DNA from: Desulforapulum autotrophicum HRM2
Lineage (GTDB): Bacteria > Desulfobacterota > Desulfobacteria > Desulfobacterales > Desulfobacteraceae
Direction of reading: 5' to 3'
DNA length: 64,000 nucleotides
NCBI RefSeq assembly: GCF_000020365.1
Contig: NC_012108.1
Span: 3,286,001 to 3,350,000, forward strand
Each line of letters opens with the position of its first letter. The stretch's first letter is position 1. The notes beneath the pieces were generated by a model, which was not told the DNA's origin, ran no database searches, and saw nothing but the letters and a program-made list of their open reading frames with translations. A program made the position numbers and the translations under genes. This document shows positions 42,530-50,969 of this stretch, in pieces.

Positions 42530-43279
42530 CTATTTTGCCTCCATTCTATGGGAAAAAAGAACCATCATCTGATTTCTGTCCTCCATCTGGAGTACCGCCT
42601 CAAGGCCGCCGGCATCTATATTGATGTTTAACGCCTCCTTGGTCATCCGCAGCCCAAGGGGATCCTTGGACGCCATGGTTTCGGCAAGCCCTGTGGCCGT
42701 TGAAACAAGATCCGCCTTTTCAACCCGCCTGCTTGCAAACCCCAGAGCCATGGCATCATCGGCATTCATCCAGTTTCCCGTAAGCAGAAACTCGTTGGCC
42801 CTGCCAGACCCGATAATCCGTGGCAGAAAATAACTTGAAGCCATGTCTGCCCCGCCAAGGCCGATATTGATATAGGCGGCCGAAAATCTGGCATCGTCCG
42901 TGATAATGCGAATATCAGAGGCCATGGCAAACGAAAACCCCAGACCTGCAGCAGCCCCATGGATGCAGGAAATGATGGGCTGGGGAGCGGCCCGCATGGC
43001 AAGCAGCAGCCGGGAGAGCCGGGCCTGGGCGTTATAGGCCTGAACCCGTGTCATTCCAAAAATCGAACTCCCAAGGGAATCCATGTCAAGCCCTGCGCAA
43101 AACCCCTTGGCATCCCCCCCGTCAAGGACGATCACCCGGGTCTGTTCGTCTGCCCGACGCTCAAGCCAGAAGGCGTGGAGTTCCTCCATCATCTCCCCAT
43201 TAACTGCATTATACTTTTCAGGCCGGTTAAGGGTAAGATATCCCACGGCCCCCTGGACTCTGTATTCAAAAGTTTCCAT
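42530..43279 (-). CDS. Enoyl-CoA hydratase/isomerase (crotonase) family protein lacking both hydratase glutamates
   Basis: A 249-residue crotonase-fold protein with the oxyanion-hole segment CIHGAAAGLGFSFAMASD. At the positions of the two catalytic Glu residues of classical hydratase, Ser (GFSFA) and Tyr (SAAYINIG) are found. A GLGGADMASSYFLPR segment keeps an Asp at the place used by dienoyl-CoA isomerase-type members. It is therefore unlikely to be a plain hydratase; isomerase, hydrolase or lyase activity is more likely. AGAGGAGAG precedes the ATG. A family B element separates it from the upstream SDR gene in the same direction. Confidence 0.85.
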   Translation of the reverse strand: METFEYRVQGAVGYLTLNRPEKYNAVNGEMMEELHAFWLERRADEQTRVIVLDGGDAKGFCAGLDMDSLGSSIFGMTRVQAYNAQARLSRLLLAMRAAPQPIISCIHGAAAGLGFSFAMASDIRIITDDARFSAAYINIGLGGADMASSYFLPRIIGSGRANEFLLTGNWMNADDAMALGFASRRVEKADLVSTATGLAETMASKDPLGLRMTKEALNINIDAGGLEAVLQMEDRNQMMVLFSHRMEAK

Positions 43280-43302
43280 ATTCTCTCCTCTTTTAGTGGT
43301 TG

Positions 43303-43443
43303 ATCGAAAACCCGTGTTTGGGCGAAGAATTGCCCATATGCAAGGCGCAAAAAATTCTGAAACCGAAGAGCGTACTATACTACGTGACGGTTGCAGAATT
43401 TTGCAGCAACGCTACAGATGGGTGAGTTTTCGTTCAAACACTA
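43303..43443 (-). repeat. Structured repeat family B, copy 2
   Basis: A 141-nt element between the SDR stop and the crotonase ribosome-binding site. In minus orientation it starts at the SDR TAG stop, reads TGTTTGAACGAAAACTCACCC-like sequence split here at the stop, and ends with AAACACGGGTTTTCG. AAAATTCTGAAACC (about 43350-43363) pairs with GGTTGCAGAATTTT (about 43387-43400) below an apical AGCGTACTATACTACGT hairpin. It is embedded inside what would be a two-gene transcript, so it may act as an mRNA hairpin between cistrons. Confidence 0.82.
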
Positions 43444-44199
43444 TATTAATATGCCGCCGTCACAGGCAAGACTAATTCCAGTGGTGTAGGATGCAGCATC
43501 CGACACAAGGTAAAGGGCCGCACCCGCCATTTCCGAGGGTTCAGCATGGCGGCCCATGGGGATCTGCTTGACCACAAAGTCGTGGATCTCTTTGTTCTTG
43601 ATCAGGGCACTTGCAAAATCGGTATCGGTCAATCCTGGAAGCAGTGCGTTTACCCGAATCTTAAAGGGGGCAAGCTCCTTTGCAAACACCTCGGTCATGG
43701 AAACAAGTGCCGCCTTTGACACGGAGTAAACCCCCTGCATGAGCCCCGGACGCCTGGCATTAATGGACGCAATGTTTAAAATAGCACCACCGCCGGTTTT
43801 CATCATCATGGGCGCTGCCTTTTTAATCATGAAGAAGGGCCCCTTGAGGTTGACGTCAATGATCTTGTCCCACATGCCGGCATCGGCATCGAGCATATTA
43901 CCGAAATGGGGATTGGTGGCGGCATTGTTCACAAGGATATCCACCCGGCCGTGGCGTTCCTGGATGGTTTTAAAAAGCTGGTCAATCTGATCTTCATACC
44001 CCATGTGACAGGCAATGGCCTCGGCATTGAACCCCTTTTGCCGGATTTCACCCACCACCCTTTCCAGGAGATCGGATTTTCTGCTCACCAGAATGCAGTG
44101 GGCACCATGTTCGGCAAAGGCCATGGCCATGGCCCGACCAATGCCCCGGCTCGCCCCTGTGATTACCGCTATTTTACCCTTTAATGAAAAGTTCACCAT
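43441..44199 (-). CDS. Short-chain dehydrogenase/reductase
   Basis: A 252-residue classical SDR: NAD(P) motif TGASRGIGRAMA (residues 14-25), NNAAT at about 90, catalytic Ser in NIASIN, and YSVSK catalytic pair at about 157-161. No Asp after beta2 but SRK (residues ~39-41) suggests NADP preference. It probably reduces or oxidises a 3-hydroxyacyl or cyclic alcohol in the same pathway as the crotonase downstream. The AGGAGG site lies 8 nt before the ATG. The stop codon TAG is shared with the edge of a family B element. Confidence 0.9.
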   Translation of the reverse strand: MVNFSLKGKIAVITGASRGIGRAMAMAFAEHGAHCILVSRKSDLLERVVGEIRQKGFNAEAIACHMGYEDQIDQLFKTIQERHGRVDILVNNAATNPHFGNMLDADAGMWDKIIDVNLKGPFFMIKKAAPMMMKTGGGAILNIASINARRPGLMQGVYSVSKAALVSMTEVFAKELAPFKIRVNALLPGLTDTDFASALIKNKEIHDFVVKQIPMGRHAEPSEMAGAALYLVSDAASYTTGISLACDGGILI

Positions 44200-44338
44200 C
44201 CTGCGTTCCTCCTGACGATAAGGTTAAACATTATTCTTCCCTACAAACGGATATCTTTTACGCATCCAGGTGTCAACCATTTTAAGGAAATCAACCCGCA
44301 CCTGCAATTCTAAATTATGGCAATCAACACAGGGAGGG

Positions 44339-44512
44339 CAGCCGGTATCTGCTTGATGAACATTGAGAAACAAAGGGAATCAGATTTTTGGCCAGGGCAA
44401 ACCCGAAAAATCGCAAACTGTTTGAGGGAGGAACGACCGAGTTTTTGCGATTTGGGTTTGTCCTGGTCGATAATCCCCCGACTTTATAGGTTCAGCAAGC
44501 AGATACCGGCTG
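44339..44512 (+). repeat. Long imperfect palindrome, diverged relative of family A module A
   Basis: Outer arms CAGCCGGTATCTGCTTG (44339-44355) and its complement (44496-44512) are perfect. Inner arms CCAGGGCAAACCC and GGGTTTGTCCTGG pair with one wobble, and the apex is AAATCGCAAA with TTTTTGCGATTT. The unpaired segments match module A of family A (ACATTG, AAACAAAGGG, GATTTTTG, CTGTTTGAGG, ATCCCCCGAC, GGTTC), while stem sequences are different but still complementary. It lies in the 439-nt gap between the SDR and kamA genes; the rest of that gap holds their promoter regions. Confidence 0.75.
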
Positions 44513-44638
44513 TCACTCCAGATGCAGCCACAATTAGAATTGCCGAACTGACCTTTACAATGGGACCAAATCCTGGTAGTGACTACCCTCCCGATAAGGG
44601 TCAATATCACAGCAACCTGAAAAAGAGACAGACACAAG

Positions 44639-45718
44639 ATGGAAGAATGGATTTCCCAGATGCAGGGGTTTATCAACACCCCCGAAAAATTACGCAGGAT
44701 AATTAATCCCACCCCTGAAGAACTGAAGGCCATCAACACCCTTGACACCCGCTGGGGAACCACCCCCTACTTTGCCGCCCTCATGGACCCCGACGACCCC
44801 TGCTGCCCGGTCAGAAGGCAAATCATTCCATCACTCAAGGAACTTGAAAACACATATGGCATCAAGAATTACCTTATGTTCCATGAAAACAGGACCGTTG
44901 ACCCAGAAAGGCCCGACTGCATCGCCCGCCAGTACCAGGACCGGGTGGCCTTTACCGTGACCGACACCTGTGCTTCATATTGCCGCCACTGTTTCAGACG
45001 CGAAGTGGTGGTTGACCAGCGTCTCAAGCTCAGATTTGACCTTGACCAGGGCATTAAATGGATCAAAAAAAACAAGGAAATCAAGGATGTCCTTGTCACG
45101 GGCGGAGACCCCTTTCTACTGTCTGACCAGCTGCTGGGCGACCTCATCACTCAACTCAGACAAATCGACCATGTGCGAATGATCCGGTTTGGCACACGAA
45201 CCATCATCAACCTTCCCCAGAGGATCACCCAGGACCTCATGGAAATCCTTGGTGATTTCCACAGGGTTCCCATCTGGATCAACACCCAGTGCAACCATCC
45301 AAAGGAAATAACAGACAAAACTGCAAGGGCCGTGTTTGATCTTCTCCGGTGCGGGGTAAACGTGGGGAACCAGGCCGTGCTCCTCAAGGGGATAAACGAC
45401 GATGTGGACACCTTTAGGGAACTCCACCAGAAGTTGGTTTATACGAGGATCCGGCCCTACTACCTGTTTTATTGTGAGGCGGCTCCCGGCATCGACCATT
45501 TCAGAACAGGGGTTGAAAAAGGGTCTCAACTGATCCGGGACGGCCTCCAGGGCCATACAACGGGCCTTGCCCGCCCGACCTATGTCATTGCCACAAACAT
45601 CGGAAAAATTCCCCTCATGGGAAATGACTACATGATTGAAAAGACAGAAAAAGAGTATCGATTGAGGAACTACCTGGGAGAAGAGACTATCCTTCCAAAC
45701 ATTCCAGACGAGCAATAG
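44639..45718 (+). CDS. KamA-family radical SAM aminomutase
   Basis: A 359-residue radical SAM protein of the lysine 2,3-aminomutase/EpmB group. The [4Fe-4S] cysteines are C111, C115 and C118 (TCASYCRHCFRR), followed by VTGGDPFLLSD, RFGTRTI, NTQCNHPKE and the C-terminal PLP-lysine region ATNIGKIPL. It is shorter than clostridial KamA (about 415) and close to EpmB/AblA-like lengths. It could make beta-lysine, either as compatible-solute precursor or for EF-P modification. Neither AblB nor EpmA is next to it, so the exact product is open. Its 3' end overlaps the convergent ispD by 32 bp. Confidence 0.85.
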   Translation: MEEWISQMQGFINTPEKLRRIINPTPEELKAINTLDTRWGTTPYFAALMDPDDPCCPVRRQIIPSLKELENTYGIKNYLMFHENRTVDPERPDCIARQYQDRVAFTVTDTCASYCRHCFRREVVVDQRLKLRFDLDQGIKWIKKNKEIKDVLVTGGDPFLLSDQLLGDLITQLRQIDHVRMIRFGTRTIINLPQRITQDLMEILGDFHRVPIWINTQCNHPKEITDKTARAVFDLLRCGVNVGNQAVLLKGINDDVDTFRELHQKLVYTRIRPYYLFYCEAAPGIDHFRTGVEKGSQLIRDGLQGHTTGLARPTYVIATNIGKIPLMGNDYMIEKTEKEYRLRNYLGEETILPNIPDEQ

Positions 45719-46424
45719 CCCGGGCAAGGACGAGATCGTCCCGGGTGGTAATCTTGATGTTTTCTGCACTGCCCTGGGTCATGAAAACCCTATGGCCCAG
45801 GTGTTCGACCAGGGATGCATCATCGGTTCCTGAAAAACAGGTTGCAAGTGCATGATCGTGGGCGGCAAGCACCAGGTCAAAGTCAAAGCACTGGGGGGTC
45901 TGGACCTGGAACAGACCTGTCCTGTCAATGGTTTTAATGGCAAACCCGTTTTTATCTCCCCTGACCAGGGTGTCTTTTACCGGAACAACGGGAACAACAG
46001 CCCCATGTTCCCGGGCCGCCTCTAAACAACGCTGGATCATGGCGTGGTCGGCAAAAGGTCTCACCCCGTCGTGTACCATGACAAGGCAGGACTTACCCGC
46101 CTCCCTGAGGATTTTGACAGCCAAAAGCCCGTTTCTCACAGATTCCTGACGGTCACTTCCCCCGGCCACAAGATCAACCCTGGGTTCAAGCCCCTGGGGC
46201 TTCAGGATGGTGTCACGGCAAAAGGTCATGTCCTGAGGGGGAACAACCACAACAATGGTTTTAATGTTTTTACAGGCAACGAAGGATTTAAGGGTTCGGG
46301 CAAGCACAGGAAGACCAAGAAGATCAAGATACTGTTTGCGAACCAAGGATGCCATACGAAGCCCCTTACCGCCTGCAACAATAACAGCAAAATTCTCCTG
46401 GTCAGATGGGAAATGATCAGACAT
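45687..46424 (-). CDS. ispD: 2-C-methyl-D-erythritol 4-phosphate cytidylyltransferase
   Basis: A 245-residue nucleotidyltransferase with the CTP-binding IVAGGKGLRMASLVRKQYLDL start, a GGSDRQESVRNGL motif, VMVHDGVRPFA, and the LFQVQTPQCF segment with Lys/Thr contacts. It performs the third step of the MEP isoprenoid pathway. The ATG at 46424 is chosen over a GTG three codons earlier because the GGTGG site then has proper spacing. It follows the HPr-like gene almost directly. Confidence 0.93.
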   Translation of the reverse strand: MSDHFPSDQENFAVIVAGGKGLRMASLVRKQYLDLLGLPVLARTLKSFVACKNIKTIVVVVPPQDMTFCRDTILKPQGLEPRVDLVAGGSDRQESVRNGLLAVKILREAGKSCLVMVHDGVRPFADHAMIQRCLEAAREHGAVVPVVPVKDTLVRGDKNGFAIKTIDRTGLFQVQTPQCFDFDLVLAAHDHALATCFSGTDDASLVEHLGHRVFMTQGSAENIKITTRDDLVLARAIARLECLEG

Positions 46425-46433
46425 GCCAGCCAC

Positions 46434-47738
46434 CTACCTGAGATAGGAGAGTTCCGGAGGCAGGGGAACACCCTTGCCCATGGAGTCCTCACCATAGTTG
46501 ACCCGGGCCAGCACCTCAAGATCGGCAAGGGCCCTTGAATCCCCGGTGAACTCCACCTGTTCCACATCCTCTTTCTTTATCTTGCCCCCGGCCCATTGCA
46601 TGTCAAGAACACTTGACGCATCAAAACTGTCCTCACCCACACGCATGGTGACCTCGCCACCATAGTGCTGGACAATTTTTGCCACAAGCAGGCTGGGTCG
46701 ACTGTGGAAGCCCCTCTCCTTTGGAATTCCCACAAAGATAGACGAACGATCGATGTATTCGTTCAATACCTCCAGGGTGATCTCTTTGCCGGCGCTTAGA
46801 AACTGCCAGGCATAAAAGAGGCAGTAGTTGATGGCCCGGTCAAGGAGAAGGTCAGGATCAATAATGCCTGAAAGGGATTCGCTGACGGTTTTATACATGT
46901 CCTTATATTCGACATCATGGAGATGGCGCTCGTAGAAATGGAGCAGCCGCCCCATAACCTGGAGAATATGGAACACAATGGAAAAATGGCTTCTGAGCTG
47001 CTTAAGCTTTCGATTGCCGTGGAAAAAGCCACCATGGATCACATAGGAATCAAACGAGCTCTGGAGGTTGTGCAGAAGCATCTCAAAACGGCGGATGCCC
47101 ACCTCGTTCACCTTGGCCGGAACAAGCTGCCTGATCGTCTGACTGTCATAGCGTTCATAAAAGGAAAAAGGTTCAAAATTTTTGATCAAATCCAGAAATT
47201 CACTGGCAATGCTTGTCAGGTTCTGCTGCCGTCGATCACGGTCGTCCAGGTCGTCAATGTTATGTTCGAGCTGCTCACCGGTCATGATGCCGGGAAAGAA
47301 CCTGACATCATAGCCAAAGCTGGGAATCTCAATGCCAAGTTTGCCTGCCTCGGCAAGGATAACCGGGGCTGCAAGCTTTAACGAGTCCTGGATCATGAGC
47401 AGGGTGTCGGTGGACTCTAGTTTAAACCTATGGGTGTTTTTCAGCTCGTAGAACCCGATACGGTTAAGGATATGCTTCTGGGAGTAACCGGCCAGGGCAA
47501 GGTGACGCATGGCCGCCGACAACTCCCGGTAAAACACCCACTCCCGGTTGTTCTTTGCCCCGTGGAAATCAAGAAAATCCTCAAGCAGATGGGAGGCCGT
47601 GATGAGTTTGGAGTAAAGCTTCTTGGTCAGGATATAGTCGTCTGAATCCACTCCTTCGATAAAACGAATGCACTTGAGATATTCAAACGAGAATAGATTT
47701 GCCTTTTCCTTGAACGAAATTTCGCACGAGATTGCCAT
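46434..47738 (-). CDS. Large protein with C-terminal HPr-like domain
   Basis: A 434-residue soluble protein. Residues 1-335 are helical with no family I recognise. The last ~85 residues are HPr-like: the sequence RGFHSRPSLLVAKIVQHYGG places H345 at the position of the phosphorylated His of HPr, although the residue after the site is Ser instead of Ala, and a SSVLDMQWA segment stands where HPr has the Ser46 region. It may take phosphate from an enzyme I/PTS-like chain or regulate through this domain. No PTS gene is in the window. The gene sits directly upstream of ispD. Confidence 0.75.
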   Translation of the reverse strand: MAISCEISFKEKANLFSFEYLKCIRFIEGVDSDDYILTKKLYSKLITASHLLEDFLDFHGAKNNREWVFYRELSAAMRHLALAGYSQKHILNRIGFYELKNTHRFKLESTDTLLMIQDSLKLAAPVILAEAGKLGIEIPSFGYDVRFFPGIMTGEQLEHNIDDLDDRDRRQQNLTSIASEFLDLIKNFEPFSFYERYDSQTIRQLVPAKVNEVGIRRFEMLLHNLQSSFDSYVIHGGFFHGNRKLKQLRSHFSIVFHILQVMGRLLHFYERHLHDVEYKDMYKTVSESLSGIIDPDLLLDRAINYCLFYAWQFLSAGKEITLEVLNEYIDRSSIFVGIPKERGFHSRPSLLVAKIVQHYGGEVTMRVGEDSFDASSVLDMQWAGGKIKKEDVEQVEFTGDSRALADLEVLARVNYGEDSMGKGVPLPPELSYLR

Positions 47739-47765
47739 GGAAGATATTTAAGCCCCAGATCCGAT

Positions 47766-48950
47766 TCACATCATATCATGTTCAGTCTCCTGAACCGCCT
47801 TGTCCATCCTGGCCGCAAGTTCTGCCGGAAGGCCATCGATATCCACATTTAAAAACCCCCTGACAATGGTGGAAATGGCTTCTCCCTCGTCAAGCCCCCT
47901 TGCCATGAGGTATTCGATCTCACGATTGTCAATTTTTCCAACGGCTGCCTCATGGGAGAGTTCCACCCCGGGAGTGAAACCGGAAAGCTCGGGAATAGCG
48001 TGGAGAAGTCCGTCTTTCAGAATCAGCCCCTTGCACTCAAGGTGACCCTTGACGCCAGGCACCATGCTCTTGAGGTGTCCCCTGGAGATGATGGAGCCAC
48101 CGGCTACAATGGCCCTTGAAATAATTTCAGCCCTTGCACCCGGAGCCCTTAGTTCAACAACCGATCCCACATCCATGTAAGAACCTTTACCGGCCACCAG
48201 AATCGAATTGAATCTTGCCGTGGCGTCTTTTTCCAGATAGGTCACAGGATTTGTCACCAGGGATCCAACGGGTTTCAGGGAAATGTAATTGGAGATAAAA
48301 ACCCCACCCTCCTCCACATGTACAGCTGTCTTGGGCCGGACAGTTACCTTCTCTCCCCACTCGTGGATCATGGTGTACTTCAGGGTTGCACCCTTTTTTA
48401 CAAAAAATTCGGAAATACCGATGTGCAGTCCCGATTGAAGATGACTGGAGGTGGAGCACCCAGCTATGATGTGAAGCTCGGAATCCTCTTCAGCAATGAT
48501 GAGGTTATGGACCCGCTGGGCATACCCTTCTTTTGCAATGTGAAGGCAGGTCTGAAGGGGCTTTTCCGTTTTAACACCCTGCCGGCTTCGAATGAAAAAC
48601 CCCTGGAGGGGCGCATTTCTGGTGGACCGGCTCAGTTCATCCGCTTCAGGGTCAAGCAGGGTCCACATATAACGCTCAAGACCCGGGTCCTGTTCCAACG
48701 CCTGGGCAATGCCAGAAATCTCAACCCCCTCCATGGATCGACTGCAATGGACAATGGAGGCGTCCTTTTGAATAAATGAACCTGATCTAAGGGATGACTG
48801 TTTTTCTATTCCGACTTTAATAAACTCATCGGCATCAACAGGATCGATACTGTCCAGGCTCTCCTGAAAACCGTGGGTTTCGGCTTCCATGCTGTATTTG
48901 GAAAGGTCCACGACATTTGGATCGTCCTTGGATTCATTCAGGCTGAACAT
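47766..48950 (-). CDS. sufB: SufB/SufD-family Fe-S assembly scaffold protein
   Basis: A 394-residue SufBD protein with the long parallel beta-helix and the conserved C-terminal GVELSHEAAVGKIDNREIEYLMARGLDEGEA segment. It is shorter than SufB of the six-gene operon. Together with the SufC ATPase it forms the two-gene (SufBC-type) system thought to be ancestral and common in anaerobes. The ATG at 48950 follows an AGGAG inside the sufC 3' end (13-nt overlap), so the two are translationally coupled. Confidence 0.9.
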   Translation of the reverse strand: MFSLNESKDDPNVVDLSKYSMEAETHGFQESLDSIDPVDADEFIKVGIEKQSSLRSGSFIQKDASIVHCSRSMEGVEISGIAQALEQDPGLERYMWTLLDPEADELSRSTRNAPLQGFFIRSRQGVKTEKPLQTCLHIAKEGYAQRVHNLIIAEEDSELHIIAGCSTSSHLQSGLHIGISEFFVKKGATLKYTMIHEWGEKVTVRPKTAVHVEEGGVFISNYISLKPVGSLVTNPVTYLEKDATARFNSILVAGKGSYMDVGSVVELRAPGARAEIISRAIVAGGSIISRGHLKSMVPGVKGHLECKGLILKDGLLHAIPELSGFTPGVELSHEAAVGKIDNREIEYLMARGLDEGEAISTIVRGFLNVDIDGLPAELAARMDKAVQETEHDMM

Positions 48951-49693
48951 CTGACACACTCCTCATATCCGTACTCCCTGATCCATTTTAAAATTTCCCG
49001 GGCATTACGTGAACAGCGAAGCTGGCCCTTGTATAGCACCTGGCCCCTGTCTGCAGTTATGTAGTCCAGGATATGACCGGTATGGGTAATGACCAGGGCT
49101 GATTTTGCGTCGTCGTTTGTGGAAATCCGGTGACAGGCAGGCTGATTTTTTATTCCACGGTTAAGAAGGGCATTGATACTCTCACCAAGCAGAACAATGG
49201 ACTCAAGATCCACGCCCGATTCCGGTTCGTCCAGGAGCAGAAGGTCCGGGGCCTGGGCCGCAAGCTGAAGAAGCTCACTGCGCTTGATCTCACCCCCTGA
49301 CAGGTTGCTGTTCACATCCCTGTCAAGAAAATCCTTGAAATTCAGATGTTCAGACATGGCATCCACATCCATCTTTCGTCCCCGCCCACAGATTTCCACC
49401 ATGCGGCGGGTGGACAGCCCGTTGATGGTGGGTGGCCGCTGGAACAGCACGCCAATGCCAAGGATTGCCCGTTCGTGCACCGGCATATGGGTGACATCTT
49501 CACCCTTGAACAGAATCCGTCCCCGGGTCACCTTGTACCCGGAAAAACCCATGATGGTCATCATCAGGGACGTCTTGCCAGACCCGTTGGGTCCGAACAG
49601 AATATGGGTCTCTCCCCTGGGAACATGGAGATTAACGTTCTGGAGAATTTCCTTTCCGCCGATCTCGACCCCAAGCTCCTCAATCACTAACAT
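48938..49693 (-). CDS. sufC: SufC-family Fe-S assembly ATPase
   Basis: A 251-residue ABC ATPase: Walker A GPNGSGKT (residues 34-41), Q-loop FQRPPTINGLS, signature NLSGGEIKRSELLQLAAQ, Walker B LLLLDEPESGVDLES, and an H-loop in VITHTGHIL. It energises Fe-S cluster assembly on the partner SufB-type protein encoded downstream. GAGGATGAATT precedes the ATG. No SufD, SufS, SufU or SufE lies near, so the sulfur donor must be encoded elsewhere. Confidence 0.92.
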   Translation of the reverse strand: MLVIEELGVEIGGKEILQNVNLHVPRGETHILFGPNGSGKTSLMMTIMGFSGYKVTRGRILFKGEDVTHMPVHERAILGIGVLFQRPPTINGLSTRRMVEICGRGRKMDVDAMSEHLNFKDFLDRDVNSNLSGGEIKRSELLQLAAQAPDLLLLDEPESGVDLESIVLLGESINALLNRGIKNQPACHRISTNDDAKSALVITHTGHILDYITADRGQVLYKGQLRCSRNAREILKWIREYGYEECVRCSA

Positions 49694-49750
49694 AATTCAT
49701 CCTCATAAGCCTTTAAAAAAATGCGGCCCCCAAAGAACACTCACAAAAAA

Positions 49751-50140
<390 letters not shown>

Positions 50141-50173
50141 ACTTTTTTTGTCTATATCTTCTTGTCCGTACGT

Positions 50174-50917
50174 CTACTCTGCCTTGACCGTATTCTCCTC
50201 GGGTTCGGCATAGTAAAGAATCCTATTACACTGGGGGCACAAAATCAAGCTATTGCAGCGCTGCACCTCAATATAGAGCTGGTGGGGGATACTCATGAAA
50301 CATCCCCGGCACAACCGCTCCTTTACCTGGACCACGGCTAGCCCGCCACTGGCATCTGAAATCTGGTTGAATTGTCGATAAAGTGAGGGATCCAGGTTTT
50401 TACCGATCTCTTCCCTCTGTTTGCGGTACTGTTCAAGGAGTGCACGGTCGTCTTCACCCTTTTTATCAATTTCCGCCTGATCAGCACGTATCTTTTCAGA
50501 CAACTGGGCAAGTTCAGCCTCCCTTTCCGCAACAATGGCCTCATTGGCTTCCTTGGTCTCAAGGATCTGCATAAAGCTGTTCTCAAGGGATTCCTTGCGT
50601 TTTCGGTTGTCGTCTACCTCGCGCTGGAGAGCCTGATATTCCTTGTTGGTCTTGACCTGTCTGAGCTTTTCATTGCTCCGGACAACGCGTTCGCCAAGCA
50701 TTTGAATCTCGGCCTCAGTCTCCCGGCAAAGGGTTTCAGACTGGCTCAATGCGTTTTTGTGCTCTTCAAGGGCTGTTCTAAATGTAACAAGCTCTTTTTC
50801 CACACCAATTTTTTCATTTTCAATCTTTTTAAGAAAAGACTCAATACGAACGGTTTCTGTCTCAGCCTTTTGAAGCTGGACAAGAATATTGACATCCTCC
50901 CTGGTTATCTCCTGCAT
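50174..50917 (-). CDS. Coiled-coil protein with C-terminal C4 zinc ribbon (DUF164-type)
   Basis: A 247-residue protein: residues 8-180 form a long antiparallel coiled coil with an NKEYQALQREV turn, and the C-terminus has a zinc ribbon (CRGCF ... CPQCNRILYY). Homologues of this family are widespread beside the rnpB and Nif3-like genes and are thought to bind nucleic acids or assist ribosome-related functions, unproven. It lies 33 nt upstream of rnpB and 52 nt downstream of the Nif3-like gene. Confidence 0.88.
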   Translation of the reverse strand: MQEITREDVNILVQLQKAETETVRIESFLKKIENEKIGVEKELVTFRTALEEHKNALSQSETLCRETEAEIQMLGERVVRSNEKLRQVKTNKEYQALQREVDDNRKRKESLENSFMQILETKEANEAIVAEREAELAQLSEKIRADQAEIDKKGEDDRALLEQYRKQREEIGKNLDPSLYRQFNQISDASGGLAVVQVKERLCRGCFMSIPHQLYIEVQRCNSLILCPQCNRILYYAEPEENTVKAE

Positions 50918-50969
50918 CTTTTCTTCCCCTGTGGCAGCCGCCCCCCCATGGTTCCAGCGGCAAGCATTG

